From the NCBI GenBank assembly GCA_003650815.1, contig QMSB01000006.1, forward strand, positions 1 to 40,641: 40,641 nt of DNA. The letters are read 5' to 3'. The position numbers were made by a program, and so were the translations under genes. Positions 1 through 8,319 of this stretch are shown in pieces (the stretch's first letter is position 1; each line of letters starts with the position of its first letter). The DNA comes from Thermoprotei archaeon (GTDB lineage: Archaea > Thermoproteota > Thermoprotei > Thermofilales > B15-G2). The notes under the pieces were generated by a model that saw only the letters and a program-made list of their open reading frames with translations, was not told the DNA's origin and searched no databases.

Positions 1-123
1 CGCGGAGACCTCGCAAGTCATATATTTTCTCATTTTTTCATAGTCTCGTCCAGTAGAGCTTACATGATCTTTAGCTACAACGCCTGCTATACCCTCCATA
101 TCCGCAGAGATGTATATTTTCAC
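1..123 (-). CDS. dppA: M55 family D-aminopeptidase (DppA-like), N-terminal 41 residues
   Basis: Reading the minus strand from GTG at 123 gives 41 open codons to the window edge, starting MKIYISADMEGIAGVV. This is the typical start of peptidase family M55, zinc D-aminopeptidases that release N-terminal D-amino acids from peptides. Asp8 and Glu10 of the family metal site are present at exactly those positions. The remaining ligands lie outside the window. A TATA-like element sits about 26 nt upstream of the GTG, so the transcript is probably leaderless. The family is clear from the N-terminus, but substrate and completeness cannot be judged. Confidence 0.8.
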   Translation of the reverse strand, partial: MKIYISADMEGIAGVVAKDHVSSTGRDYEKMRKYMTCEVSA

Positions 124-140
124 GAGTTAGAGTCTGCATC

Positions 141-156
141 AAGGTATTAATACCTT
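141..156 (-). promoter_or_regulatory. Perfect 16-bp palindrome over the TATA position of the M55 peptidase gene
   Basis: aaggtattaatacctt is identical to its reverse complement. Its centre lies about 26 nt upstream of the GTG at 123, where the TATA box of a leaderless transcript should be. A symmetric site on top of a TATA box could be a repressor operator, which is inference. The core ATTAAT may simply be the TATA box itself. Confidence 0.5.
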
Positions 157-219
157 AAGTAGACTGAGTCTTCTCCACTATTTTCTGTACTGTTTATAAA
201 TTTCATTGAATTAGATAAA

Positions 220-227
220 TTTAAATA
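220..227 (+). promoter_or_regulatory. TATA box for the 78-residue protein
   Basis: TTTAAATA is centred 26 nt upstream of the ATG at 249, which fits a leaderless transcript. The flanks are very AT-rich. Confidence 0.55.
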
Positions 228-248
228 CTATTTATATAAAAATATCAT

Positions 249-485
249 ATGCTGCCTCTGAGGCTACTTAAATATAGGGACGAGTCGGTGAGATACTCTA
301 AGGAGATGAAACGCCAGTTTTCTCAAATGAAAAAGATCTACAATAAACTTGCCAAGGGTAAGATTGAGCCCAAAGGAAACTCTGATATCGAGCTGATTAG
401 AGCTATTAGAGAGCGACTTGAAGAAGGTAGAAGACTCATCAACGAGCTTAGGGAAGAGACCTTTCTTAGCGAGCAGACTGCATAG
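249..485 (+). CDS. Small charged helical protein, function unknown
   Basis: A 78-residue protein rich in Lys, Arg and Glu, with no Cys, no membrane segment and no motif I recognise. The C-terminal half (about residues 45-72, IELIRAIRERLEEGRRLINE) looks like an amphipathic helix and may form a coiled coil. The ATG start is supported by a TATA box centred 26 nt upstream. Codon use resembles that of neighbours. The gene ends 31 nt before the next start, and a separate TATA-like box lies in between, so it may be transcribed alone. It could be an antitoxin-like or structural protein, but nothing in the sequence shows this. Confidence 0.55.
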   Translation: MLPLRLLKYRDESVRYSKEMKRQFSQMKKIYNKLAKGKIEPKGNSDIELIRAIRERLEEGRRLINELREETFLSEQTA

Positions 486-493
486 TTTTATAA
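486..493 (+). promoter_or_regulatory. TATA box for the first TIM-barrel gene
   Basis: TTTTATAA is centred about 27 nt upstream of the GTG at 517. It lies just after the stop of the preceding small gene and helps decide the start of the next one. Confidence 0.45.
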
Positions 494-516
494 CTTCAAA
501 TGAAGAAACATATTAT

Positions 517-1404
517 GTGAGGAAATTTAAGCTATCAGTAATATCGGATGAAGTATCGCAGGATCTAGAAAAGGTAGCCGCGTTTGCTCATAAACATGAA
601 CTGGATGGTGTTGAAATAAGGACTGTGTGGAATACTCCGCCTCAAGACCTAGTCACTTGTGCCGATGAAATTAAGAGAATATTGTCTAAATATGGCTTAA
701 GCGTATGCTGTATAGCTTCACCTTTCTTTAAAGCAGACCTGGAAAGTGAAGAAGAGTATAGAAAACACTTGGGAATCCTAGAAAAATGTATTGACTTAGC
801 TAAAAAGCTGGACACAGACAAAATAAGGGGATTTGCATTCTGGCGCAAAGGCAGACTTGAAGATTATGAGGAAAAAATATTGGAGAAGTTCCAGAAACCA
901 CTGGAGATAATTGAGAGAGAAGGAGTATACTTGGCTTTAGAAAACGAGCCTGCAACATTTCTGGTAAATGCTAAGACAGTAGCCTACTTTATTGAAAAAC
1001 TTTCATCAAAGTACGTTAAAGCAGTATGGGACCCCGGCAACGACATATGGGATCCCGAGGGAGAAATACCGTACCCAGATGGATATACCGCGATAAAGAA
1101 GTATATGATACACATGCATGTTAAAGACGGTGTCAAGAAAGGACCTGAAGGAAAGCCAGAGCCTCGCCCTATAGGCGAAGGCGACGTAGACTACCTCAAC
1201 CAGTTTATAGCCCTAATTAAAGATGAGTATAGCGGCTATATTTCGCTAGAGACACACTGGAGACCTAAAAAGAAGCTCTCTGAAGAAGAATTAGTGAAAC
1301 CTGGTGGCGCAGCCTTCTCCGAAATGGGCGAAGAAGCCTCTGAAATATGCGTAAACAACCTTAAGAGAATAATCGAAGAAGCCTTAAAGAAAGCTAGGGA
1401 GTGA
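517..1404 (+). CDS. Sugar phosphate isomerase/epimerase-like TIM-barrel protein
   Basis: A 295-residue protein of the xylose isomerase-like / AP endonuclease 2 TIM-barrel family. Members bind a divalent metal and isomerise or epimerise sugars and sugar-like compounds. The strand-end metal-binding residues are visible: Glu in LALENEP, Asp and Asn in AVWDPGND, His in HMHVKD and Glu in ISLETHW. GTG 517 is chosen because the protein fold starts there (KLSVISDEVSQD) and a TATA-like box precedes it. An upstream ATG at 418 would add 33 residues that overlap the previous gene. The stop overlaps the next gene by 4 nt, so the two paralogues form an operon. The substrate cannot be read from sequence. 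Confidence 0.82.
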   Translation: MRKFKLSVISDEVSQDLEKVAAFAHKHELDGVEIRTVWNTPPQDLVTCADEIKRILSKYGLSVCCIASPFFKADLESEEEYRKHLGILEKCIDLAKKLDTDKIRGFAFWRKGRLEDYEEKILEKFQKPLEIIEREGVYLALENEPATFLVNAKTVAYFIEKLSSKYVKAVWDPGNDIWDPEGEIPYPDGYTAIKKYMIHMHVKDGVKKGPEGKPEPRPIGEGDVDYLNQFIALIKDEYSGYISLETHWRPKKKLSEEELVKPGGAAFSEMGEEASEICVNNLKRIIEEALKKARE

Positions 1405-2228
1405 AAATGAAGTACTCTGTATACACTTTACTCTTCAAAGACTATAGCCTAGAAGAAATTCCACCCATTCTAAGCGAACTAGGCTACAATGGGATAGAGA
1501 TAAGAATACATGATGATGGAATACACCTCCCAATAGATCCTAGCTCAGAGAAAATAGCACAAGCACGGAGGCTCGCACAAGACTACGGTCTAGAAATACC
1601 GATTATCTCATCTTACGCTAAATTCGGTTACTCTGAAGAGCTCTGGAAAATAGAAAAAGAAAAAATGATTAAAATAGCCTCAATAGCAGACAAACTTGAA
1701 GCAAAGTACTTCAGAGTACAGACAGCAGGCTACGACGACTCACTAGGCTACGAGAAGATCAGAAGCTTCATCCGAAAACAGATACTAGAACTACACGTAA
1801 CCTTAAAGGAAATGAATATTGAAGCTCTGCCAGTAATAGAGCAGCACGGAGGAGGCTGCATAGCTTCATCAGCTGGAATAATAATAGATTTAATAAGAGG
1901 CATAGAGCCAGAAAAAATAGGAGTATTATATGACCCAGGAAACGCAGTATGGGAAGGATGGGAGCCTCCAATAGTCCAAATAGATATCCTTAAAAACTAT
2001 ATTAAACACGTACACGTCAAAAACTACGATCGTGATAAAACAGATCCAAGAAAAGTAGTTCCAGCACCCTTAGACAAAGGAATACTCGACTGGCGCGAAG
2101 TAATAAAAATCTTAAAAAGCAAAGGCTACACCGGGTACCTGTCTCTTGAAGACTTCAGACCAATACCGCCAGAAGAAAAAGCCAGGCAGGCAATAGCATT
2201 CTTCAAGCAAGTAGAGTCAACAGCTTAA
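1401..2228 (+). CDS. Second sugar phosphate isomerase/epimerase-like TIM-barrel protein
   Basis: A 275-residue paralogue of the preceding gene in the same xylose isomerase-like TIM-barrel family. It keeps the equivalent metal positions: Glu in PVIEQHGG, Asp in VLYDPGNAVW, His in KHVHVKN and Glu in LSLEDF. The GTG start overlaps the upstream stop (GTGA), indicating translational coupling. Two diverged copies in one operon could catalyse consecutive steps or form a heteromer, which is inference. The neighbouring alpha-mannosidase hints at carbohydrate catabolism. Confidence 0.82.
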   Translation: MKMKYSVYTLLFKDYSLEEIPPILSELGYNGIEIRIHDDGIHLPIDPSSEKIAQARRLAQDYGLEIPIISSYAKFGYSEELWKIEKEKMIKIASIADKLEAKYFRVQTAGYDDSLGYEKIRSFIRKQILELHVTLKEMNIEALPVIEQHGGGCIASSAGIIIDLIRGIEPEKIGVLYDPGNAVWEGWEPPIVQIDILKNYIKHVHVKNYDRDKTDPRKVVPAPLDKGILDWREVIKILKSKGYTGYLSLEDFRPIPPEEKARQAIAFFKQVESTA

Positions 2229-2236
2229 ACCATACC

Positions 2237-2245
2237 TATTTATTA
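2237..2245 (+). promoter_or_regulatory. TATA box for the asparaginase-like gene
   Basis: TATTTATTA is centred 25 nt before the GTG at 2266, so this gene has its own leaderless promoter after the TIM-barrel pair. Confidence 0.5.
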
Positions 2246-2265
2246 TCCATTGTTTTCGAAACTAC

Positions 2266-3243
2266 GTGACACATAAGTACGGTATAATCTTACATGGAGG
2301 AGCAGGCAGATACAGGCTTTTCACTAAAGAATTTATTGAGAAAAGAAAACAGGAACTCAAAAAAGCAGCGCTCTACAGCTTTGATGAGCTAAAGAAAGGC
2401 AGCGCTTTAGACGCTGTTGAAGCAGCAGTCGAGTACATGGAAGACTCAGGGCTATTCAATGCAGGGAAAGGATCCTCACTGACCATCACTAAAGAAGTAG
2501 AAATGGACGCAGGCATAATGGACGGCAAAACTCTTAGATGCGGTGCAGTCGCCTGTGTGAAAAGCATAAAGAACCCAATTAAGCTAGCTCGACTAGTTCT
2601 AGAGAAAACAGACCATATTTTTCTAGCGGGTCCTGGAGCAGAGAAAGTAGCCGAAATACTTGGTATGAAAAGAGAGCCTATTGTAGTGACCTCAGAGAAA
2701 ATAAGGAAGTTTGAGAAAGCCTTCAGGCTTTGGCTTAAAGGAAAATGGGGTACACATCTCTTTAGGCTGAAGACTATTTACAGAGACTTCATTGAGGGAA
2801 CAGTAGGAGCTGTAGCAATCGATAAATACCGTAACATAGCCGCGGCCACGTCTACTGGAGGCTACTCACTTAAACTACCTGGCCGAATAGGAGACACACC
2901 GCTAGTAGGCTGCGGTTTCTACGCCGATAATTCTGCTGGTGGAGCCTCTGCAACAGGTATAGGCGAATACTTAACACTAATATTCGCTTGTAAAACAGCA
3001 TGCGACTTTATGAGACAGGGGGTCTCAGCAATGAAAGCTGCTGAAGCCACCATAGACATACTTACTAGGCGATTCGGCCTACATACTGGTGGCATAATTA
3101 CAGTGGATCCTATGGGCCGTTTAGGCTTCGCGTATAATACACAGGGAATGAGTAAAAGCATAATGACATCAGGTATGAGTGAGCCCGCTGTAGCAGTATT
3201 TCCTGAAGAAGACCATATTATGTTAAAGTTCATTAAAAAATAA
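2266..3243 (+). CDS. Isoaspartyl peptidase / L-asparaginase (Ntn hydrolase)
   Basis: A 325-residue protein of the plant-type asparaginase (T2) family, made as a precursor that cleaves itself to expose an N-terminal threonine nucleophile. The processing site is G178-T179 in EGTVGAVA, followed by AAATSTGG. Arg207 and Asp210 (GRIGD) and Thr230-Gly231 (ATGIG) match the substrate-binding residues of E. coli IaaA, even in number. The enzyme should split isoaspartyl dipeptides and perhaps asparagine. Glycosylasparaginases share the fold, so removal of glycans from Asn is a less likely alternative, worth noting beside an alpha-mannosidase. Its GTG start has a TATA box 25 nt upstream. The gene converges on the mannosidase with a 4-nt gap. 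Confidence 0.9.
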   Translation: MTHKYGIILHGGAGRYRLFTKEFIEKRKQELKKAALYSFDELKKGSALDAVEAAVEYMEDSGLFNAGKGSSLTITKEVEMDAGIMDGKTLRCGAVACVKSIKNPIKLARLVLEKTDHIFLAGPGAEKVAEILGMKREPIVVTSEKIRKFEKAFRLWLKGKWGTHLFRLKTIYRDFIEGTVGAVAIDKYRNIAAATSTGGYSLKLPGRIGDTPLVGCGFYADNSAGGASATGIGEYLTLIFACKTACDFMRQGVSAMKAAEATIDILTRRFGLHTGGIITVDPMGRLGFAYNTQGMSKSIMTSGMSEPAVAVFPEEDHIMLKFIKK

Positions 3244-3247
3244 TTAT

Positions 3248-5632
3248 TTACTCCTCTAGTAAATTGACTTCAGTTACTTTACCTCTCTTTAAGTCTATTT
3301 TGAGTGTTTTTATTTCGTAAGGATCTATCTTCACGCTATACTCTCTGTTAGACAGCTTTAAAGTAGCTTTAGTTTCTTTACCAGCTACTTCGTAGAACCT
3401 CACTACAAGCTCTCCGCTTTTCTCGCATTTCTTCAGCACTGTTGCTACCACATTTTCTGGAGATACTTTGAGAAATGAACCTACTTTGTCGAGTTCGCCT
3501 CTATGAGGTACTTCAACCACATAAATTGGCTCGAGTACTATTGCTTCACTTAAAGAGAATATTTTGCCGCAGTGCTCTTTCCACGATCCTCTGTGAGGGA
3601 AAATTAAGTACTTGAATTCATGTAGGCCTTGATCAAGGTACTTCTGGCCCGGCCTGACTTCATGAGGGGCACGGTGAGCATAAGCAGGACTTCTTAAAAC
3701 AGTTAGCCTTAATTCAGGTCCCTTTACACTGTAGCTATATTTAGAGTCATTTATTATCGTAACTCCGTAAGTTCTCTTCTCTACTAAAGATGCTACTTCA
3801 CCTGATACATCAATCCATCTCTGACCAGGCTCTTCCTCGCCGTTGGATTCTCTGACAATAGTTCCGTAAGATATCTCATATGTTACAACAGGGTTAAACA
3901 CATTAATCGGGAAAACTAAACGTAAGAGCCTATGTTTTTCTCTCCAGTCAACTTGCACCCTTACTTCAATGAAGTCTAAGTTTCTGTAAAGTATGAAATC
4001 TTGAATAAGTTTTGACTCACCGTAAGTATACATAGCTCTTATTCTGCTTCTTACAGGACCATTTTCAATAAGCTCTACTGAAGATAACGTGAAACAGCCT
4101 TCCTCCTCTGTATAGGCATCAACTTCATGACTCCAAGTATCGCTTTCATCCTTAACTACTACGGGAACAGCCGCCTGCTGGCTAAAAACTTGTACACCAT
4201 GCTTTTTATCATATAAATACTCTATGTAGCCTGTTTTCTCAGAAATCTTGAGTTTAAAGAACTCGTTCTCGATTTCAAGCTTCTTTGGAGCCTCCTCTGA
4301 CTTAACAGGAGACTCCCCTAGAACTACTCTATATACACGGTATCCGAGAGAAGGCAAGTCTGCAACAAATACTGCTCTAGTAGTTCCCGCCGCCGCTGAG
4401 GTTTCGACAAACTGGTAGTCTACAGCTTTATCTTCTAGTAAAAGCACTTTATCCGGAGTCCATGCAGGCTCCACTTCGACTGGATATTTTAAATTGAATG
4501 GCGTTAAGTTAAACACGACTAAGTAGACTTCACTGCCCTCTAGATTTATTTTACTAGAAATTTTCTGAGTATAAATATCGACTATTTCCCGGGCTTTGTT
4601 TAAAGCCTCATATATCACTGCCCTGATGTCTTCGTAAGCTTCAGGTATACAAGTTCCTGCAAGGGAATCATGAAACTGGCTGAACAAGAGCAGTTTCCAA
4701 GCTCTCCTAAGATCTTCCTCTGGATATTTTTCTCCGAAGAGAGAATAGCATATACTAGCTACTCGCTCTGCTGCGAGAAGCATGTGTTCTGTTTTCCTAT
4801 TTAAAGCTTTTATTTCGCTGTAGGCACTATAGCACCCCCTGGCGTGATGCTGAAGTTCTCCTTTGACTACAGGGAAGAATTTACGTGACTTAAGTAACTC
4901 TTTGAAGTACTCCTCAATAGTACTGTGAACAACTTCAACACCATAGTCTCTGCAGACTTCTTCAAGTATCTTTACATCCTCTAGACTCGGCCCACCACCA
5001 TGGTCTCCTCTACCGTACAAAAGAAGCATTAAGTCATGTTCTCTTCCATATTCCTTCAGCATTTTATCTAAGTGTCTTCTAAGCTCGTCACCAAATACAA
5101 CAGGGGAGTAGGGTACTCTGTAGGCGAGAATACGTGAGCCATCAGGCGACTCCCACCAGAAGACTAAAGGCAAATGCATTTCTTCTTCCTTCGGCCTCAT
5201 GAAGACATAGTACTTGAACCCTGACTTAGCAAGTATCTGTGGCAGCATAGCGTTGTGTCCAAAACTATCAATATTGTAAGCCACAACAGCTCTTCTACCC
5301 GTCAGCTTCTCTAAGATCATCTGTCCGTAGAGAGCATGCCTCACATAAGACTCACCGCACGGAAGATTACAGTCTGGCTCAACTATCCAGCCTCCTACTA
5401 TCTCCCATCTTCCTTCATTGACGACACTTAGTACTTCGTCGAAAAGCCTAGGCTCTATTTCTTTAAGCCACTCGTACATAATGGCTGATGACATTGCGAA
5501 AACAGCTTTACTCCTATTAACTACCTCGAGTACTTTTCGGACAGTATTGCGTACAACCCATATACCTTCGCGTAGACGCCATAGCCACACTGGATCTATA
5601 TGAGTATTACTTACAGCATATACCCTAGTCAC
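3248..5632 (-). CDS. GH38 alpha-mannosidase
   Basis: A 794-residue glycoside hydrolase family 38 enzyme that releases alpha-linked mannose by a retaining, zinc-dependent mechanism. Visible residues: the NTHIDPVW motif with zinc ligands His11 and Asp13, nucleophile and zinc ligand Asp122 in NIDSFGHN, the GRGDHGGGP loop (about 207-215) and zinc ligand His321 in SQFHDSLAGT. The C-terminal half is the usual beta-rich region. No signal peptide is seen, so it probably acts in the cytoplasm, on self-made N-glycans or storage sugars or on imported oligosaccharides. The GTG start has a TATA-like box at 5655-5662, 26 nt upstream. Length fits the family. Confidence 0.92.
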   Translation of the reverse strand: MTRVYAVSNTHIDPVWLWRLREGIWVVRNTVRKVLEVVNRSKAVFAMSSAIMYEWLKEIEPRLFDEVLSVVNEGRWEIVGGWIVEPDCNLPCGESYVRHALYGQMILEKLTGRRAVVAYNIDSFGHNAMLPQILAKSGFKYYVFMRPKEEEMHLPLVFWWESPDGSRILAYRVPYSPVVFGDELRRHLDKMLKEYGREHDLMLLLYGRGDHGGGPSLEDVKILEEVCRDYGVEVVHSTIEEYFKELLKSRKFFPVVKGELQHHARGCYSAYSEIKALNRKTEHMLLAAERVASICYSLFGEKYPEEDLRRAWKLLLFSQFHDSLAGTCIPEAYEDIRAVIYEALNKAREIVDIYTQKISSKINLEGSEVYLVVFNLTPFNLKYPVEVEPAWTPDKVLLLEDKAVDYQFVETSAAAGTTRAVFVADLPSLGYRVYRVVLGESPVKSEEAPKKLEIENEFFKLKISEKTGYIEYLYDKKHGVQVFSQQAAVPVVVKDESDTWSHEVDAYTEEEGCFTLSSVELIENGPVRSRIRAMYTYGESKLIQDFILYRNLDFIEVRVQVDWREKHRLLRLVFPINVFNPVVTYEISYGTIVRESNGEEEPGQRWIDVSGEVASLVEKRTYGVTIINDSKYSYSVKGPELRLTVLRSPAYAHRAPHEVRPGQKYLDQGLHEFKYLIFPHRGSWKEHCGKIFSLSEAIVLEPIYVVEVPHRGELDKVGSFLKVSPENVVATVLKKCEKSGELVVRFYEVAGKETKATLKLSNREYSVKIDPYEIKTLKIDLKRGKVTEVNLLEE

Positions 5633-5654
5633 GAGTATTTACTACAGACAGAAT

Positions 5655-5662
5655 CTAAATAA
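5655..5662 (-). promoter_or_regulatory. TATA box for the alpha-mannosidase gene
   Basis: On the minus strand this reads TTATTTAG, centred 26 nt before the GTG at 5632. Confidence 0.45.
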
Positions 5663-5704
5663 CTATGGTTAAAAACTTATTCTGCTCACTTACATGAATT
5701 AAGT

Positions 5705-6332
5705 GTGAAAGAATAATTGAGCTCTGCTCAGTACGTCTACTGCCCTGAAAGATATAAACTTGTGATTTCAATAGCTTTAGAGGCGCTCATTTTCATGGGG
5801 CTTTTCCCGAGCTGGGGTCTTACAATGCTATGAATATACGCTATAATTATTCCCCCGCCTATTGTCTAGGCGAGTAGCATAGCAGTGTTTATAGCTTCAT
5901 ACAAGCACTAACTCTAGAAAACTCGCACCTAACGTTATAAAAGACCCAGAGCTTAGAAAAGTAAGGCGCTTAGGGTGGATTGTCTGGACTCTCTCCTTTG
6001 CTATAGTAATTGCCTTGTACCTCATTATTCTTCAGTTAATGAAACTCTCGCTAAAGTAAATCATATTCCTCTCCTCCAGTAGCTGGTACTATGCTGTAAC
6101 ACTAGCCTTCATAGTTGAGGGTCTTACAATAGAGCGAAAAGAAGTCGAAATGAGGCACCTTGCTTTCTCATACATAGATATTCTAGCTAGAAAAGGCTAT
6201 ATTATGAAAAGAAAAGTAATTACCGATGAAGGTCCAGGAACTCTAATAGAGCTAATTGAGAAAGATCTCGTTAAGTACCGTGAAACAGTGAACTGTTTGA
6301 GAGAAATACTCAAAACAGTAGACTGTAAGTAA
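5705..6332 (+). pseudogene. Decayed membrane-protein gene
   Basis: Read from GTG at 5705, one frame gives protein-like sequence interrupted by in-frame stops at 5714 (TAA), 5831 (TGA) and 5867 (TAG). Reading then shifts by +1 around 5890-5908, with one more stop at 6057 (TAA), and runs openly to TAA at 6330. The conceptual product is about 208 residues. It has hydrophobic segments such as VISIALEALIFMGLFPSWG, WIVWTLSFAIVIALYLIIL and WYYAVTLAFIVEG, then a soluble tail ending at 6332. Only the last 60 codons (from ATG 6150) form an intact ORF. Four stops and a frameshift indicate a pseudogene, unless the assembly is wrong throughout. I do not recognise the family. Confidence 0.7.
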
Positions 6333-6337
6333 AATAC

Positions 6338-7306
6338 ATGAAATTGAGAAAGCTTTTCTACACAACATTAAGCACACCAGAGATACTTGATTTTAGAAAG
6401 ACTGCGATGATATACAGCTTTAGCTGGATTTTTGACGGAAAAAACCTTTACCTAGTAGTTAGCTATAATCCCGTTACTATTGCTAAAGTCTCTCAAATAG
6501 ACCACGAGTTGAAAGTAGAAGCATATTCTGAGCAAAAAACCATTACTAAAAGCGAGCTATCAGAAAAAATAGAAATAACTCTAGGTCTTAACGAAAAAAT
6601 AGAGGAGTTTTACGAGAAAATAAGAGAAGATCCTCTACTAAAATACGTTCCTACAGCGCTGAGAGGAGCTCGTCTCAGATCTGTTGACCTATGGACAGGA
6701 ATAGTTACAGCTATATGTCAGCAGAACGCGAGCTTTAAGCAGGGCTGGACTATGCTCTATAACCTTTATAGAAAAACAGGCAGAACCTTTAGAGTAGAGA
6801 ACCACGATGTACTAATCTTGCCTACCCCGAACCAAGTTCTCGAAATCAAACCAGATACGCTTAAAGAATGTAAACTAGGCTATAGGTCACAGACTCTGGT
6901 TGAAGTAGCTAAAGTACTAGAGTCAGGAGACTTGGAAGAAGACCCTCTTTATCAAGACCCCTATTCAGCCGAAAAAATATTAAAGAAAATTAAAGGCATT
7001 GGACAGTACTCAGCACGCTTGACCCTAGTCCTTTCTCTTAGAGAATACGCTTTACCGCCTATTGATAGGTGGACTACAAGACTTGTTCAAGAAGCATATG
7101 GCTTAGAGTCTCGTAGCTTTAAAACAGTAGAGAAGGCTATTAAGACGAGATGGGGGAAATGGGCGGGTCTAGGCGTGTTCTTTCTCACAGTAGTTCTTGA
7201 CGCGGTTCCTCTTTCAAAAGCTTTGCTGAGGTTAAGGAAAGGAGAACTAAAGCCTCGTGCAGATGCCAAGGAGCTGACTCCCTTAACTCTGTGGAAAAAA
7301 CTGTAA
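6338..7306 (+). CDS. AlkA-like DNA glycosylase (HhH-GPD family)
   Basis: A 322-residue base-excision repair protein. The C-terminal half holds the helix-hairpin-helix (about residues 214-226, KKIKGIGQYSARLTL) and the GPD-type catalytic Asp243 in LPPIDRW. The N-terminal 100 residues fit the extra AlkA/OGG-like domain. Family members remove alkylated or oxidised bases, acting in the DNA-containing cytoplasm. No C-terminal iron-sulfur cysteine cluster is present, which argues against EndoIII/MutY and for the AlkA type. The ATG lies 6 nt after the decayed membrane-protein gene. Exact lesion specificity cannot be inferred. Confidence 0.85.
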   Translation: MKLRKLFYTTLSTPEILDFRKTAMIYSFSWIFDGKNLYLVVSYNPVTIAKVSQIDHELKVEAYSEQKTITKSELSEKIEITLGLNEKIEEFYEKIREDPLLKYVPTALRGARLRSVDLWTGIVTAICQQNASFKQGWTMLYNLYRKTGRTFRVENHDVLILPTPNQVLEIKPDTLKECKLGYRSQTLVEVAKVLESGDLEEDPLYQDPYSAEKILKKIKGIGQYSARLTLVLSLREYALPPIDRWTTRLVQEAYGLESRSFKTVEKAIKTRWGKWAGLGVFFLTVVLDAVPLSKALLRLRKGELKPRADAKELTPLTLWKKL

Positions 7307-7320
7307 CTTATACGAAAGTA

Positions 7321-7328
7321 ATTTAATT
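7321..7328 (+). promoter_or_regulatory. TATA box for the AEC permease gene
   Basis: ATTTAATT is centred 26 nt upstream of the ATG at 7351. It favours that start over the TTG two codons earlier. Confidence 0.5.
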
Positions 7329-7350
7329 AGGCTGCATTTGTGAGTTGAGA

Positions 7351-8232
7351 ATGCAGAACTTAGTGTCAGCTCTACTTGGACTATATATTCCTCTAGCTGC
7401 CGGAATTATGCTCAGAAGACTAAACCTCACAAGCGATACTGCTAGCAGAGATCTGTCGAGAGTAGTGCTCTACTTCCTGTTTCCGCTACTAGTGTTTCTT
7501 GCAGTGTCCAAGAGAAAAATCACGGTAGAAATTTTACTGATGCCTGTTCTCTCTATGACTCTCATATTGATCTGCTTAACGGTATCGCTTTTAATTTTCG
7601 GTAAACAACATGAGTTAATTTTACCAGCTTCATTTCATAACGCCATTTATTTACCAATACCTATCGCATATGCTCTTTGGGGAGAGGAAGCAGTAGCGCT
7701 AATAAGCTACTATGCTTTAGGTAACATACTTCTATTTAACCTACTAGTACCTCTAATAGCAGCAGGCAGCCTTAAGAAAGGGCTCCATAACTTAGCTAGA
7801 TATCCTCCTTTCTACGCCCTAGTGTTAGGCATAATAGCCTCCGCTCTAAGCATAACTATTCCTACTGAAGTCGAAGAGGCTTTAAGAGGAATCGGCGGAG
7901 CTACTACTCCAATAGCCATCCTAGTACTAGGACTCGATTCTGCTAAAAATCTCGTATTTGAGAGAGACTCTCTTAAAGTAATGTTCATCAGATTTATTGT
8001 GGCACCTGTAGCAACACTTATTTTAGCATGCATGGTCTTTAAGCTCAGAGACCTACCGTTAGCCGTAGTTACCCTCGAGTCACTAATGCCTCCTGCAGTA
8101 AGTAATGTTATTATTTCAGGAGAATTTGGTCTTGATAGTGAAAAAATGGCTAGAATAGTTGTAGTCACTACTCTATTTGCTTCAATAGCATCTCCTCTTC
8201 TCACACTTCTCTTTCTGAAGAGCCTTTATTGA
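7351..8232 (+). CDS. AEC family permease (auxin efflux carrier-like)
   Basis: A 293-residue integral membrane protein made of hydrophobic segments throughout, with the AEC pattern: LSRVVLYFLFPLLVF near the N-terminus, a short charged centre, and PPAVSNVIISGEFG near the C-terminal helices (the family often has a P-x-A-N motif here). AEC proteins move small organic anions or amphipathic metabolites across the cell membrane. The substrate cannot be read from sequence. ATG 7351 is chosen because of the TATA box at 7321-7328. TTG 7345 is the alternative. It appears to be transcribed alone. Confidence 0.8.
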   Translation: MQNLVSALLGLYIPLAAGIMLRRLNLTSDTASRDLSRVVLYFLFPLLVFLAVSKRKITVEILLMPVLSMTLILICLTVSLLIFGKQHELILPASFHNAIYLPIPIAYALWGEEAVALISYYALGNILLFNLLVPLIAAGSLKKGLHNLARYPPFYALVLGIIASALSITIPTEVEEALRGIGGATTPIAILVLGLDSAKNLVFERDSLKVMFIRFIVAPVATLILACMVFKLRDLPLAVVTLESLMPPAVSNVIISGEFGLDSEKMARIVVVTTLFASIASPLLTLLFLKSLY

Positions 8233-8290
8233 TGAAAACAAGCTACAGTTTATACATTAATTTTAATCTGATATAATACTAAACTATAAA

Positions 8291-8298
8291 GAAATATA
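8291..8298 (+). promoter_or_regulatory. TATA box for the alpha/beta hydrolase gene
   Basis: GAAATATA is centred 26 nt before the GTG at 8320, as expected for a leaderless transcript. Confidence 0.4.
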
Positions 8299-8319
8299 CT
8301 TGTTTACTACTAGGAGTAT

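Noticed and set aside
418-516. Upstream extension of the first TIM-barrel protein
   Set aside because: The 33 extra residues overlap the preceding gene in another frame and lie before the promoter and the start of the conserved fold.
8226-8272. TGATGA ... CTGA spacing resembling a C/D RNA after the AEC permease
   Set aside because: The C box begins with T, the interior is almost pure A/T with no guide-like sequence, and no internal boxes exist.
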